A stretch of DNA of 17,162 nt from NCBI GenBank assembly GCA_934565655.1, contig CAKTIE010000027.1, forward strand, positions 1 to 17,162, in the 5' to 3' direction. A program made the position numbers and the translations under genes. The notes below the pieces were generated by a model. It ran no database searches and was not told where the DNA came from. It worked only from the letters and a program-made list of their open reading frames with translations. The DNA is from an uncultured Oscillospiraceae bacterium (GTDB taxonomy: Bacteria > Bacillota > Clostridia > Oscillospirales > Oscillospiraceae). Below, in pieces: positions 1-6,557 of this stretch (its first letter is position 1; each line of letters begins with the position of its first letter).

Positions 1-1456
1 CAATATGCTGGCCCTTGTGGAAAACCAGCGCCAGCCCAAGATTTTGTCCCTGCGGCATATCATCGACGAGTATCTCAGGTTCCAGGAAGAGATCATCGTC
101 CGCCGCACCCGCTTCGACCTGAAGAAGGCCCAGGAGCGGGCCCATCTGCTGGAGGGTCTGCTGATCGCCCAGGACAACATTGACGAGGTTATCCGCATCA
201 TCCGCACCAGCTACGACAACGCCAAGGAGAACCTGATGGCCCGCTTCGGTCTGGACGATGTGCAGGCCCAGGCCATTCTGGATATGCGCCTGAAGGCCCT
301 GCAGGGTCTCGACCGGGAGAAGCTGCAGAACGAGTACAAGGAGCTGGAGGAGCGCATCGCCTACTTCCTGCGGATCCTCAGCGACGAATCCCTGGTGAAG
401 TCCATCCTGAAGGAGGAGCTGACCGCCATTGCCGACAAGTACGGCGACGAGCGCAAGACCGAGATCCAGGACGTGGAGGACGAGATCGACATTGAGGATC
501 TCATCGAGGAGGAGCAGTGCGTCTATACCCTGACCAACAACGGCTACATCAAGCGCACGCCGGTCAGCGAATACGCGGCCCAGTCCAAGGGCGGCATGGG
601 CAAGAAGGGCATCACCACCCGCGACGAGGACTACGTCTGCGACGTGTTCACCGCCTCCACCCATGATTTCATCATGTTCTTTACCGATACCGGCAAGGTC
701 TACCGCAAGAAGGGCTATCAGATCCCCGAATCCGGCAAGGCCGCCAAGGGCACCGCGCTGGTGAATATCCTCCAGATCGAGACCGACGAGCGGGTACAGG
801 CCATGATCCACTACCGGCCCAGCGAGGAGACCGACGACAGCCATCTGCAATTGACCATGGTGACCGAGAACGGCACCGTCAAGCGCGTGGCGGTGTCCGC
901 CTTCCGCAACCTGCGGCAGAACGGCATCCGCGCCCTCCGTCTGGACGAGGGCGACCGTCTGGTGTCCGTGCTGGAGACCGACGGCCAGAGCCGCGTGCTG
1001 ATCGCCACCTATGACGGCATGGCCGTGTGCTTCGACGAGAACGACGTCCGCTCCATGGGCCGTGACGCCGTGGGCGTCCGGGGCATCCGCCTCCGCGAGG
1101 GCGACCGTGTCATCGGTGCGGCCCGCGCCGTGGACGGCTGCCAGGTGCTGTCCATCACCGAGCGGGGCTTCGGCAAGCAGACGCCGGTGGAGGAGTACCG
1201 CGTCACCAACCGCGGCGGCATCGGCATCAAAAACTATATGGTCACCGACAAGACCGGCGGCGTGGTGGGCATGAAGGTGGTGGACGGCAGCGAGGATATC
1301 CTGCTGATCACCCAGAGCGGCATCATGCTGCGCACGGCGGTGGAGAATATCCGCAGTGCCGGCCGCGCCACCCAGGGCGTCATCGTCATGCGCTTCAAGG
1401 AGGAGGGCGACCGCGTGATCGCCATGGCCCTGACCGACAAGGACGAGGAAGAATAA
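1..1456 (+). CDS. gyrA: DNA gyrase subunit A, 3' part (partial)
   Basis: The gene enters from the left edge in the frame whose codons begin at base 2, so the 5' end is missing and no start can be assigned. GyrA is the breakage-reunion subunit of gyrase, which supercoils DNA in the cytoplasm with GyrB. About 484 residues are visible. The first ~165 (counting from the Met at base 5) carry the end of the tower/coiled-coil region, with the family-typical stretch NMLALVENQRQPKI and the segment VRRTRFDLKKAQERAH. From about residue 170 comes the beta-pinwheel C-terminal domain of repeated 'GxxxR/K' blades. The GyrA box is present in a degenerate form, QSKGGMGKKG (residues 193-202), with a second box-like NRGGIG further on. 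A box of this kind favours GyrA over ParC, which lacks it in Gram-positives. It ends at TAA 1454-1456. No gyrB is in view. Confidence 0.95.
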   Translation, partial: NMLALVENQRQPKILSLRHIIDEYLRFQEEIIVRRTRFDLKKAQERAHLLEGLLIAQDNIDEVIRIIRTSYDNAKENLMARFGLDDVQAQAILDMRLKALQGLDREKLQNEYKELEERIAYFLRILSDESLVKSILKEELTAIADKYGDERKTEIQDVEDEIDIEDLIEEEQCVYTLTNNGYIKRTPVSEYAAQSKGGMGKKGITTRDEDYVCDVFTASTHDFIMFFTDTGKVYRKKGYQIPESGKAAKGTALVNILQIETDERVQAMIHYRPSEETDDSHLQLTMVTENGTVKRVAVSAFRNLRQNGIRALRLDEGDRLVSVLETDGQSRVLIATYDGMAVCFDENDVRSMGRDAVGVRGIRLREGDRVIGAARAVDGCQVLSITERGFGKQTPVEEYRVTNRGGIGIKNYMVTDKTGGVVGMKVVDGSEDILLITQSGIMLRTAVENIRSAGRATQGVIVMRFKEEGDRVIAMALTDKDEEE

Positions 1457-1467
1457 CCAACGTAGGG

Positions 1468-1490
1468 GGGGAGGGGCATGGCCCCTCCCC
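1468..1490 (+). terminator. GC-rich hairpin just downstream of gyrA, possible weak terminator
   Basis: A perfect stem GGGGAGGGGC / GCCCCTCCCC with an ATG loop begins 11 bases after the gyrA stop. It is followed by TGTTGTTGAATATTT, which is only moderately T-rich. It could end gyrA transcription or stabilise the 3' end, but it lacks a clean U tract. Confidence 0.45.
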
Positions 1491-1530
1491 TGTTGTTGAA
1501 TATTTCGCCCTCCGGAGTGGGGAGATATTT

Positions 1531-1609
1531 CGTCCCCGCGGGGACGAGGTACTTTTGCCCATGGCGGCAAAAGTACCCAAAAGCGCCAGAAGGAACCTCC
1601 GGTTCCTTC
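1531..1609. repeat. Three tandem short palindromes
   Basis: Three separate self-complementary units lie side by side: CGTCCCCGCGGGGACG (1531-1546, perfect palindrome), GTACTTTTGCC / GGCAAAAGTAC (1549-1559 and 1566-1576, six-base loop), and GAAGGAACC / GGTTCCTTC (1589-1597 and 1601-1609, three-base loop). They probably belong to dispersed intergenic repeat families. Nothing here is coding. Confidence 0.6.
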
Positions 1610-1648
1610 ACTTCCGGGCGCGCTATGCATTTTCTGATTTTGATACTG

Positions 1649-1846
1649 TATACCACACGTTTACGCAAAATTTTCTGTAACGTTTCATTATCGAATCGTC
1701 TCTGCACCAGCGCCGCTGCCGCTGATTCCCATAACGAACAGCCTTTTTGGTTCTACCGTTGCGTTGCATGAGCGGCAGCGGCGCAGAAAGAAAGTCGATT
1801 CGTCATTCGCAACGAAATCAACCGTGTTCTGTGAACGCGTGGTATA
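1649..1846. repeat. ~200-bp imperfect inverted repeat (MITE-like or large RNA hairpin)
   Basis: Two arms face each other across a centre near 1747. The outer ends are TATACCACACGT (1649-1660) and ACGCGTGGTATA (1835-1846). Inside these are CGAATCG (1692-1698) opposite CGATTCG (1796-1802), and a 14-bp perfect pair GCGCCGCTGCCGCT (1710-1723) opposite AGCGGCAGCGGCGC (1771-1784). The parts between the matched blocks differ in length, so the arms look diverged. No transposase gene is present. This fits a decayed non-autonomous element, or a long structured transcript. Confidence 0.6.
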
Positions 1847-1927
1847 AGGCTGCAAATTTGTATTATAGCATAGCGTGCGCGGATTCTTAAACCGCAGGTT
1901 TAAGCTGTCTTTTTGGTCACTTTTGGG

Positions 1928-2005
1928 TCGGGGCGTTAAGAAAACATGCCGGTGGCATGTTTTTAGCCTCCGATCTCGGCGGCTATGCCGCCGTAGTGTC
2001 CATCT
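1928..2005 (+). repeat. Doublet-hairpin dispersed repeat, copy A
   Basis: The first of three copies in this window. Hairpin one has an outer stem TCGGGGC / GCCTCCGA and an inner stem AAACATGCC-GGT-GGCATGTTT. Hairpin two is CGGCGGC-TAT-GCCGCCG. It lies inside the inverted arms at 1915-1926 and 2028-2039, as if inserted into another element. Confidence 0.8.
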
Positions 2006-2118
2006 GTGCTTGCACAGCATGACGCGGCCAAAAGTGACCCGTGCCCGGAGGTATGGAATATCCCTCGTCCCCGCAGAGACGAAACTCTCCTAAAAAAATA
2101 AATCAAAAGGAGACCCCT

Positions 2119-2796
2119 ATGGACACCCTCTCCCTTTCCATCATCGCCCGTATCCATACCCCCTTCGCTGAGAAATTCGGCGTCCCACGGCAGAGCGGCC
2201 TTGCCCCCACCGCGGGACGGATCGACTTTGCGCCGGAGTACCGCAATCCCGACGCCCTGCGGGGTCTGGAGGGTTTTTCCCACCTGTGGCTGGTGTGGGT
2301 GTTCGATCAGGCCATCCGGAAGGACTGGTCGCCCACCGTGCGGCCGCCCCGTCTGGGCGGCAACCAGCGCATGGGCGTGTTCGCCACCCGCTCCCCCTTT
2401 CGGCCCAACCCCATCGGCCTGAGCTGCGTGGAGCTGGCGGGCGTAGAGTGGGACACCCCCGACGGGCCGGTGATCCACGTCCGGGGCGCCGATCTGGTGG
2501 ACGGCACGCCCATTCTGGACATCAAGCCCTATCTCCCCTACTGCGACGCACGGCCTGACGCCAGGGGCGGCTTTACCGACGCTCTCAACAGCGCCGCGCT
2601 GGCGGTGGACTGCCCGCCCGCCCTGCTGGAACGGCTTCCGGAGGCGGATCGCCCCGGCCTTCTGGCGGTGCTGGCCAACGATCCCCGGCCCCGGTATCAG
2701 GACGATCCCCAGCGGGTGTACGGCCTGACCTACGCGGGATGCAACGTGACCTTCCGTGTGGCGGAGGGCACGGTGCTGGTGCAGGACATTGAATAA
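2119..2796 (+). CDS. trmO: tRNA (N6-threonylcarbamoyladenosine(37)-N6)-methyltransferase TrmO
   Basis: TrmO (TsaA/YaeB family) methylates t6A37 to m6t6A37 in certain threonine tRNAs using S-adenosylmethionine. The 225-residue product has the usual size. Family signatures are GNQRMGVFATRSPFRPNPIG (81-100), the DLVDGTPILDIKPY segment (125-138) of the TsaA beta-barrel, and a C-terminal extension with DPRPRYQDD followed by a Tyr-rich end. The start is ATG 2119, chosen because AAAAGGAG sits six bases upstream. An upstream in-frame ATG at 2041 would add 26 low-quality residues without a Shine-Dalgarno site. The gene stands alone between the repeat-rich spacer and a terminator shared with the convergent hpf. 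The family call is firm; the substrate in this organism follows from characterised members. Confidence 0.93.
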   Translation: MDTLSLSIIARIHTPFAEKFGVPRQSGLAPTAGRIDFAPEYRNPDALRGLEGFSHLWLVWVFDQAIRKDWSPTVRPPRLGGNQRMGVFATRSPFRPNPIGLSCVELAGVEWDTPDGPVIHVRGADLVDGTPILDIKPYLPYCDARPDARGGFTDALNSAALAVDCPPALLERLPEADRPGLLAVLANDPRPRYQDDPQRVYGLTYAGCNVTFRVAEGTVLVQDIE

Positions 2797-2798
2797 AA

Positions 2799-2824
2799 AA
2801 AGACGGCCCGCGGGCCGTCTTTTT
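2799..2824. terminator. Bidirectional terminator between trmO and hpf
   Basis: AAAGACGGCCCG followed by CGGGCCGTCTTTTT forms a perfect stem just after the trmO stop. A-rich and T-rich flanks let it work on both strands, serving trmO on the plus and hpf on the minus strand. Confidence 0.9.
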
Positions 2825-2835
2825 CGTATATATGA

Positions 2836-3372
2836 TTACTCCTGGGTCTCGATGATGCCGTAGCCGCCGTTGTTGCGGCGATAGACCACCGAGATCGTGT
2901 CGTCCGCCACATTGCGGAACACATAGAAGGAATGATCCAGCAGGTTCATCTGCAAGATGGCCTCGTCAATGGTCATGGGCTTGACGGTGAAGCGCTTGGT
3001 GCGCACCACATGGAACTCGTCCTCCTCTTCCACATGGAACTCAGGCAGCTCCGGCTCCATGACCTCCGGCCGCAGGTTCTTGGCCAGGCGGGTCTTGTTC
3101 TTGCGGATGCGGCGCTCGATGAAACTGACAGTCCCGTCGATAGCGCCCCGCATGTCACCGTCGGGATCCTCGGCCTGGGCACGGAACAGGGTGCCGTTGG
3201 CGGCGCGGATGGTCAGCTCCACGGTGCAGCGGTTTTTCTTTTCCACGGCAAAGGTCACAAATGCGTCCGCTTCCTCCGCGAAGTACCGGTCGAGCTTACT
3301 GATCTTCTTCTCGGCGTACTCCTTAATGGAGTCGTTCAGCGCGATCTTCTTGCAGGCGAATGTGAACTTCAT
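2836..3372 (-). CDS. hpf: Ribosome hibernation promoting factor, long form
   Basis: Long HPF binds the 30S subunit in the decoding region and pairs 70S ribosomes into inactive 100S dimers when growth slows. The 178-residue product has the S30AE/YfiA-type N-terminal domain (about 1-100, with the ISKLDRYF helix and a basic RRIRKNKTRLAKN stretch). An acidic linker (about 107-120) leads to the C-terminal dimerisation domain (about 122-178, RTKRFTVKPMTIDEAILQM and HSFYVFRN). That second domain makes it the long form typical of Firmicutes. The start ATG at 3372 has AAAGGAG eight bases upstream. It is monocistronic, with its own promoter and terminator. Confidence 0.95.
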   Translation of the reverse strand: MKFTFACKKIALNDSIKEYAEKKISKLDRYFAEEADAFVTFAVEKKNRCTVELTIRAANGTLFRAQAEDPDGDMRGAIDGTVSFIERRIRKNKTRLAKNLRPEVMEPELPEFHVEEEDEFHVVRTKRFTVKPMTIDEAILQMNLLDHSFYVFRNVADDTISVVYRRNNGGYGIIETQE

Positions 3373-3440
3373 ATTGGTTGCTCCTTTCTTGGGGTACGGA
3401 ACAAAGGGTCGGGGAGGGATTTCCCCTTATCCTTGTCCGC

Positions 3441-3469
3441 ATTATAGCACATTGCCCTGCATTTGAAAA
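3441..3469 (-). promoter_or_regulatory. Likely sigma-A promoter of hpf
   Basis: On the minus strand a perfect TATAAT (3446-3441) is preceded directly by TGC, giving an extended -10. A weak -35 TTTTCA lies 17 bases further upstream (3469-3464). It is about 70 bases before the hpf start codon. Confidence 0.6.
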
Positions 3470-3635
3470 GAGCATCACAGTAAATTTATGGAAAGTTCAC
3501 AAAAGTGAAACAAATTTTGGGCGTTTCGACGAGGTGTGCCGAAAATCGTGGAAAAGCGGCAAAACCTCCTATGGACAAGACGGGGGCCGATGGTGTACCA
3601 TAATACCCGGAAGCTTTCCAATATCCCACCCGCTT

Positions 3636-3671
3636 GAGCCGTGTCCGTAACTGTGGACGCGGCTCCTTTTT
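3636..3671 (+). terminator. Strong plus-strand terminator with no gene upstream
   Basis: GAGCCGTGTCC pairs with GGACGCGGCTC (one G-U) around a short loop and is followed by CTTTTTAT. It faces the plus strand, but the nearest upstream gene (hpf) runs the other way, so the transcript it ends is not evident. Confidence 0.7.
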
Positions 3672-3692
3672 ATGCAGCGGGGGTATGGCAGC

Positions 3693-3817
3693 TCAAAGCC
3701 TCCCCTGTGTAAGGGGAGGTGGCAACGCGAAGCGTTGACGGAGGGGTTGTCGGATAACGGTCAATCCCCCAGTCTCGCTTACGCTCGCCAGCCCCCTTTA
3801 CACAAGGGGGCCTTTGA
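3693..3817 (+). repeat. MITE-like inverted repeat, intact copy 1
   Basis: A 125-bp element with matching ends, TCAAAGCCTCCCC at the left and GGGGGCCTTTGA at the right. Each half begins with the same motif (CCCC-TGTGTAA-GGGG hairpin), then carries a small hairpin (AACGCGAAGCGTT in the left half), so the two halves are diverged inverted copies of each other. It has no coding capacity. A second, interrupted copy lies in opposite orientation at 6558-6804. Confidence 0.8.
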
Positions 3818-3849
3818 TATACACCCCACTTCGGGAAACCGTCCCCACC

Positions 3850-3878
3850 TTGCCATTTTTCCCTTTGTGTGGTATGCT
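3850..3878 (+). promoter_or_regulatory. Sigma-A-type promoter of the radical SAM operon
   Basis: TTGCCA (3850-3855), a 17-base spacer and TATGCT (3873-3878) lie 39 bases before the radical SAM start codon. Both hexamers match four to five consensus positions and the spacing is ideal. It begins 33 bases after the MITE-like repeat ends. Confidence 0.65.
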
Positions 3879-3916
3879 TGGGGCACGGGGCGTGTGCCGC
3901 CCCACAGGAGGATTCT

Positions 3917-5296
3917 ATGAAGCATATGACATTCCGGGAGCGGCGCTACCGCCGCGCCCATCTGGACTGCGTGCGCCACATCACGCTGGACCCCAAGGGC
4001 CCCGGCGTGGTGCGCATCCACATGATCCCGCCCAGGGATGACGGGCCGGACACGCCGTTTCTGCTGCTGCTCAACGGCGCGGCGCTGGTGCCGCTGAATC
4101 TCAGCTGGGCGATCCTGCTGGCCAACCTGATGGATCAGCTGCAAGCCTATGAGGGGCAGGAGCTGGCGGAGGATCAGTGGGAGGCCCTGCTGACGGCGGC
4201 GGTGGAGGAGACCCACCGCACCTACCCCCGCACGAAACGCCAGACGCTGGCCGCCGACATGCACCTGATGCTGACCAGCCTCATCGCCATCGCCCAGGGC
4301 CGGGAGCCGGAGGCGGAGGTGGCGCTGCTGACGCTGGGGGACTACGCGCCGGAGATGACCGCGCCCCACCGGATGGATCTGATGGTCAGCGCCATGGCGA
4401 AGGACGGCGCGTGGCACTGCAACCAGAAGTGCCTGCACTGCTACGCCGCGGGCCAGCCCATGGGCGAAACGCCGGAGTTATCCACCGATCAGTGGAAAAC
4501 CGCGCTGGAGCTTCTGCGCAAGGCCAACATCCCCCAGGTGACCTTCACCGGCGGCGAGCCGACCCTGCGCAGCGATCTGGTGGAGCTGGTGCGTGCGGCG
4601 GAGTGGTTCGTCACCCGCCTGAACACCAACGGCCGGGCCCTGACGCCGGAGCTGTGCGCCGGACTTTACGACGCCAGCCTTGACAGCGTGCAGGTGACCC
4701 TGTACAGCGCCGAGGGCAACATCCACAACCAGCTGGTGGGCGTCAACGGCTTCAACGACACGGTGCAGGGCATCCGCCACGCGGTGGAGGCCGGGCTGAT
4801 CGTATCGGTGAACACGCCCCTGTGCTCCCTCAACACCCACTATGCCGATACGCTGCGGTTCGCCCACAGTCTGGGTGTGCGGTACGCCACCTGCTCCGGG
4901 CTGATCCCCTCCGGCAGCGCCTGCGGACAGGAGAGCCGGGCCACCGCCCTGACCCCCGATGAACTGACGGACATCCTCCGTCAGGCGGTGGAGACGGCAC
5001 GGGAGCTGGGCATGGAGCTGGACTTCACCTCTCCCGGCTGGCTCAGTGAGGAGACGCTGCGTGAGCTGGGCCTGAACCTGATCCCCAGCTGCGGCGCGTG
5101 TCTCTCCAACATGGCGGTGACGCCGGACGGCAAGGTGGTGCCCTGTCAAAGCTGGCTGTCCGACGCGCCGCTGGGCGACCTGCTGCACGATGACTGGGCG
5201 GACATCTGGGATAGTCCCCGCTGCGCCGCCATCCGGGCGGAGAGCGTCAAAATGGAGCATCTCTGCCAGCTGAAGGGAAAGGAGGCGGCGGAATGA
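3917..5296 (+). CDS. Radical SAM protein with RRE-like N-terminus and SPASM-like C-terminal cysteines; candidate peptide/protein-modifying enzyme
   Basis: This is a 459-residue radical SAM enzyme. The 4Fe-4S motif CNQKCLHC gives C168, C172 and C175, followed by TGGEP (211-215), the SAM-binding GGE-type motif. The barrel runs to about 370. C-terminal cysteines C392, C395, C410, C436 and C450, with VTPDGKVVPCQSW in between, resemble a shortened SPASM/twitch region that would hold an auxiliary cluster. Residues ~45-105 (LLNGAALVPLNLSWAILLANL and a helical follow-on) resemble a PqqD-like peptide recognition element; this is inference. ATG 3917 is chosen over an upstream in-frame ATG because AGGAGG is five bases before it. 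The stop overlaps the next start (ATGA), so this enzyme and the Cys-rich membrane protein are translationally coupled, suggesting enzyme and substrate. The exact reaction is unknown to me. Confidence 0.85.
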   Translation: MKHMTFRERRYRRAHLDCVRHITLDPKGPGVVRIHMIPPRDDGPDTPFLLLLNGAALVPLNLSWAILLANLMDQLQAYEGQELAEDQWEALLTAAVEETHRTYPRTKRQTLAADMHLMLTSLIAIAQGREPEAEVALLTLGDYAPEMTAPHRMDLMVSAMAKDGAWHCNQKCLHCYAAGQPMGETPELSTDQWKTALELLRKANIPQVTFTGGEPTLRSDLVELVRAAEWFVTRLNTNGRALTPELCAGLYDASLDSVQVTLYSAEGNIHNQLVGVNGFNDTVQGIRHAVEAGLIVSVNTPLCSLNTHYADTLRFAHSLGVRYATCSGLIPSGSACGQESRATALTPDELTDILRQAVETARELGMELDFTSPGWLSEETLRELGLNLIPSCGACLSNMAVTPDGKVVPCQSWLSDAPLGDLLHDDWADIWDSPRCAAIRAESVKMEHLCQLKGKEAAE

Positions 5297-6384
5297 AAAA
5301 GCTTCTCACTTTACTGCTGGGCCTGGGCCTTGCGCTGTGTCTCAGTGTGGCGGCATGGGCGGATTACGACTATATCAACGATTACAGCGTGGACGTCCAG
5401 CCCAACACAGATGACGGCAGCCTGAACATCACCGTCTCCTTGACATGGACGGCGCTGGAGTCCCTGCCATACGGACAGGAGCTGAAGATCGGCATTCCCA
5501 ACGGCTCCATCCGGGAGGAGACAGCCCTTACCGACAACATCGAGCGGCTGGAGTACGACAACAGCTTCATGTACGTCTACCTTGACCGGGCCTATGACGA
5601 TGGCGAGACCTTCACCTTTGCCTATTCCTGGGTGCAGGAGTTCATGTATACGCTGGACGGCAATACGGTGTCCTACGACTACACCCCCGGCTGGTTTGAC
5701 GAGGCGAAGATCGGAAAAATGACCCTGCTGTGGCGGGATCCCACCGGCCTTACCGGCGATTTCAGTGATACTTCTTCCGCCAGCGGCGACGTGACGCGGG
5801 AGGATGGCCTGCTGGCCATTACCGACGCCGGACTGGATTACGGCGAGACCATGAACGTCCGGGTGCGGTATGCCGGCTGGCCCACCGTGCTGGATCAGGC
5901 CTACAGCGCCGACAACATGCCTGTTGACTACGTGGACTACGACGACTGGTACGACGAGGACGAGGACACAAGCATGGCTGCCCTGTTCCTGACGCTGATC
6001 ATCACCATCTTCATCGTTTGGGCGGTGGTGTGGATCCTCCGGGAGCTGGGCGACGGCTACGCCGGCGGCTTCGGTACCCGGTATGTGTTCGTCAACCATC
6101 TCTGGTACCCTGCCGGGCCTGACGGCAAGCCCCGTCCCGGCAGCGTGGGCACCAAGACGCGGCCCCGCCCGCCCCGCAGCGGCGGTGGCGGCTTTGGCGG
6201 CGGCAGCCGGGGCGGTGGCTTTGGCGGAGGCGGCTTCGGCGGCGGAGGCCATTGCGCCTGCGCCAGCAGCTGTGCCTGTGCGTGCGCCTGCGCCTGCGCG
6301 GGCGGCGGCCGTGCCGGATGCAGCGCCAAGAATCTCTACGGCGCCGTAAAGCTGAGCCGCGAGGTAACGGAAAAGCTGCAATAG
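5293..6384 (+). CDS. Signal-peptide, single-TM protein with Gly-rich and Cys-Ala-repeat tail; candidate substrate of the upstream radical SAM enzyme
   Basis: A 363-residue protein of no family I can name firmly. Residues 1-23 are a signal peptide (KK, hydrophobic core, AAWA cleavage site). Residues 24-227 are an acidic, Tyr/Asp-rich, probably beta-rich exported domain that recalls DUF2207-type ectodomains. Residues ~228-249 are a membrane helix. Residues 250-363 are basic, so by the positive-inside rule they face the cytoplasm. The tail has a glycine run (297-319), then His320 and cysteines 321, 323, 327, 329, 331, 333 and 335 alternating with alanine, then GGGRAGCS with C343, and a 19-residue end. 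AAAGGAGG lies seven bases before the ATG, which overlaps the radical SAM stop. Alternating Cys-Ala in a cytoplasmic tail next to a radical SAM enzyme suggests thioether formation or metal binding; this is not proven. No lipobox surrounds C16. Confidence 0.8.
   Translation: MKKLLTLLLGLGLALCLSVAAWADYDYINDYSVDVQPNTDDGSLNITVSLTWTALESLPYGQELKIGIPNGSIREETALTDNIERLEYDNSFMYVYLDRAYDDGETFTFAYSWVQEFMYTLDGNTVSYDYTPGWFDEAKIGKMTLLWRDPTGLTGDFSDTSSASGDVTREDGLLAITDAGLDYGETMNVRVRYAGWPTVLDQAYSADNMPVDYVDYDDWYDEDEDTSMAALFLTLIITIFIVWAVVWILRELGDGYAGGFGTRYVFVNHLWYPAGPDGKPRPGSVGTKTRPRPPRSGGGGFGGGSRGGGFGGGGFGGGGHCACASSCACACACACAGGGRAGCSAKNLYGAVKLSREVTEKLQ
6250..6324 (+). other. Cys-Ala repeat motif within the membrane protein tail
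   Basis: This segment encodes HCACASSCACACACACA followed by GGGRAGCS (residues 320-344). It has eight cysteines in 23 residues and is preceded by 23 residues that are nearly all glycine. Codons for Cys are mostly TGC with two TGT, so the DNA is a short GCC/TGC near-repeat. It would be prone to slippage, yet the frame is intact. Confidence 0.9.
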
Positions 6385-6446
6385 GGGAAATTGTAGGGGC
6401 CGGCGTCCCCGACGGCCCGGACGCAAGAAGTCTCTGCACGATTCGC

Positions 6447-6521
6447 GGCGGGGTGAGGTCACCCCGCCCTACGGAACGGCTGCTGATAGAATTGCGTAGG
6501 GCGGCATGACCACATGCCGCC
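6447..6521. repeat. Two GC-rich hairpins
   Basis: GGCGGGGTGA / TCACCCCGCC with a two-base loop (6447-6468), and GGCGGCATG-ACCA-CATGCCGCC (6500-6521). Both are flanked by GTAGGG/CCCTAC-like bases, the look of a dispersed intergenic repeat family. Confidence 0.6.
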
Positions 6522-6557
6522 GCAAACAGCGATTCAGCTTCTACTGCTGCGGCACCC

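Larger units (their letters stand above)
1457..2118. other. 662-bp non-coding repeat-rich spacer between gyrA and trmO
   Basis: I see no credible gene here: the open frames are short, overlap hairpins and lack ribosome binding sites. From left to right it holds a GC-rich hairpin just after gyrA, three further short palindromes to about 1609, a ~200-bp imperfect inverted repeat (1649-1846), a small hairpin CTTAAACC-GCA-GGTTTAAG (1886-1904), and a doublet-hairpin repeat nested between inverted arms GGTCACTTTTGG (1915-1926) and CCAAAAGTGACC (2028-2039). The trmO ribosome binding site closes the region. No convincing sigma-A promoter for trmO was found by eye. Confidence 0.7.
3373..3916. other. 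544-bp spacer between divergent hpf and the radical SAM operon
   Basis: No credible gene is present. The region holds the hpf promoter (minus strand), an AT-richer stretch of about 150 bp with nothing I can name, a strong orphan terminator (3636-3671), a MITE-like repeat (3693-3817), and the promoter and ribosome binding site of the radical SAM gene. Confidence 0.7.

Noticed and set aside
1..1456. ParC instead of GyrA
   Set aside because: The C-terminal domain has GyrA-box-like QSKGGMGKKG and NRGGIG motifs and a complete pinwheel; ParC of Gram-positives lacks the box. The box is degenerate, so a small doubt remains.
2041..2118. Longer trmO start at 2041
   Set aside because: The extra 26 residues (rich in Pro/Ser/Lys/Asn) lie in repeat flank and lack a Shine-Dalgarno, whereas ATG 2119 has AAAAGGAG at ideal spacing.
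5293..5361. Lipoprotein signal in the Cys-Ala protein (C16)
   Set aside because: The residue before C16 is Leu, not Gly/Ala/Ser, and a signal peptidase I site AWA follows at 21-23, so lipidation is unlikely.
6181..6324. Collagen-like or PE_PGRS-type repeat protein
   Set aside because: There is no Gly-X-Y periodicity, and the glycine run is short and leads directly into the Cys-Ala block; the radical SAM context explains it better.
5311..6462. A 383-codon minus-strand open frame opposite the Cys-Ala protein
   Set aside because: Ala/Gly/Arg-rich shadow; the plus-strand gene has a signal peptide, a ribosome binding site and coupling to the radical SAM gene.
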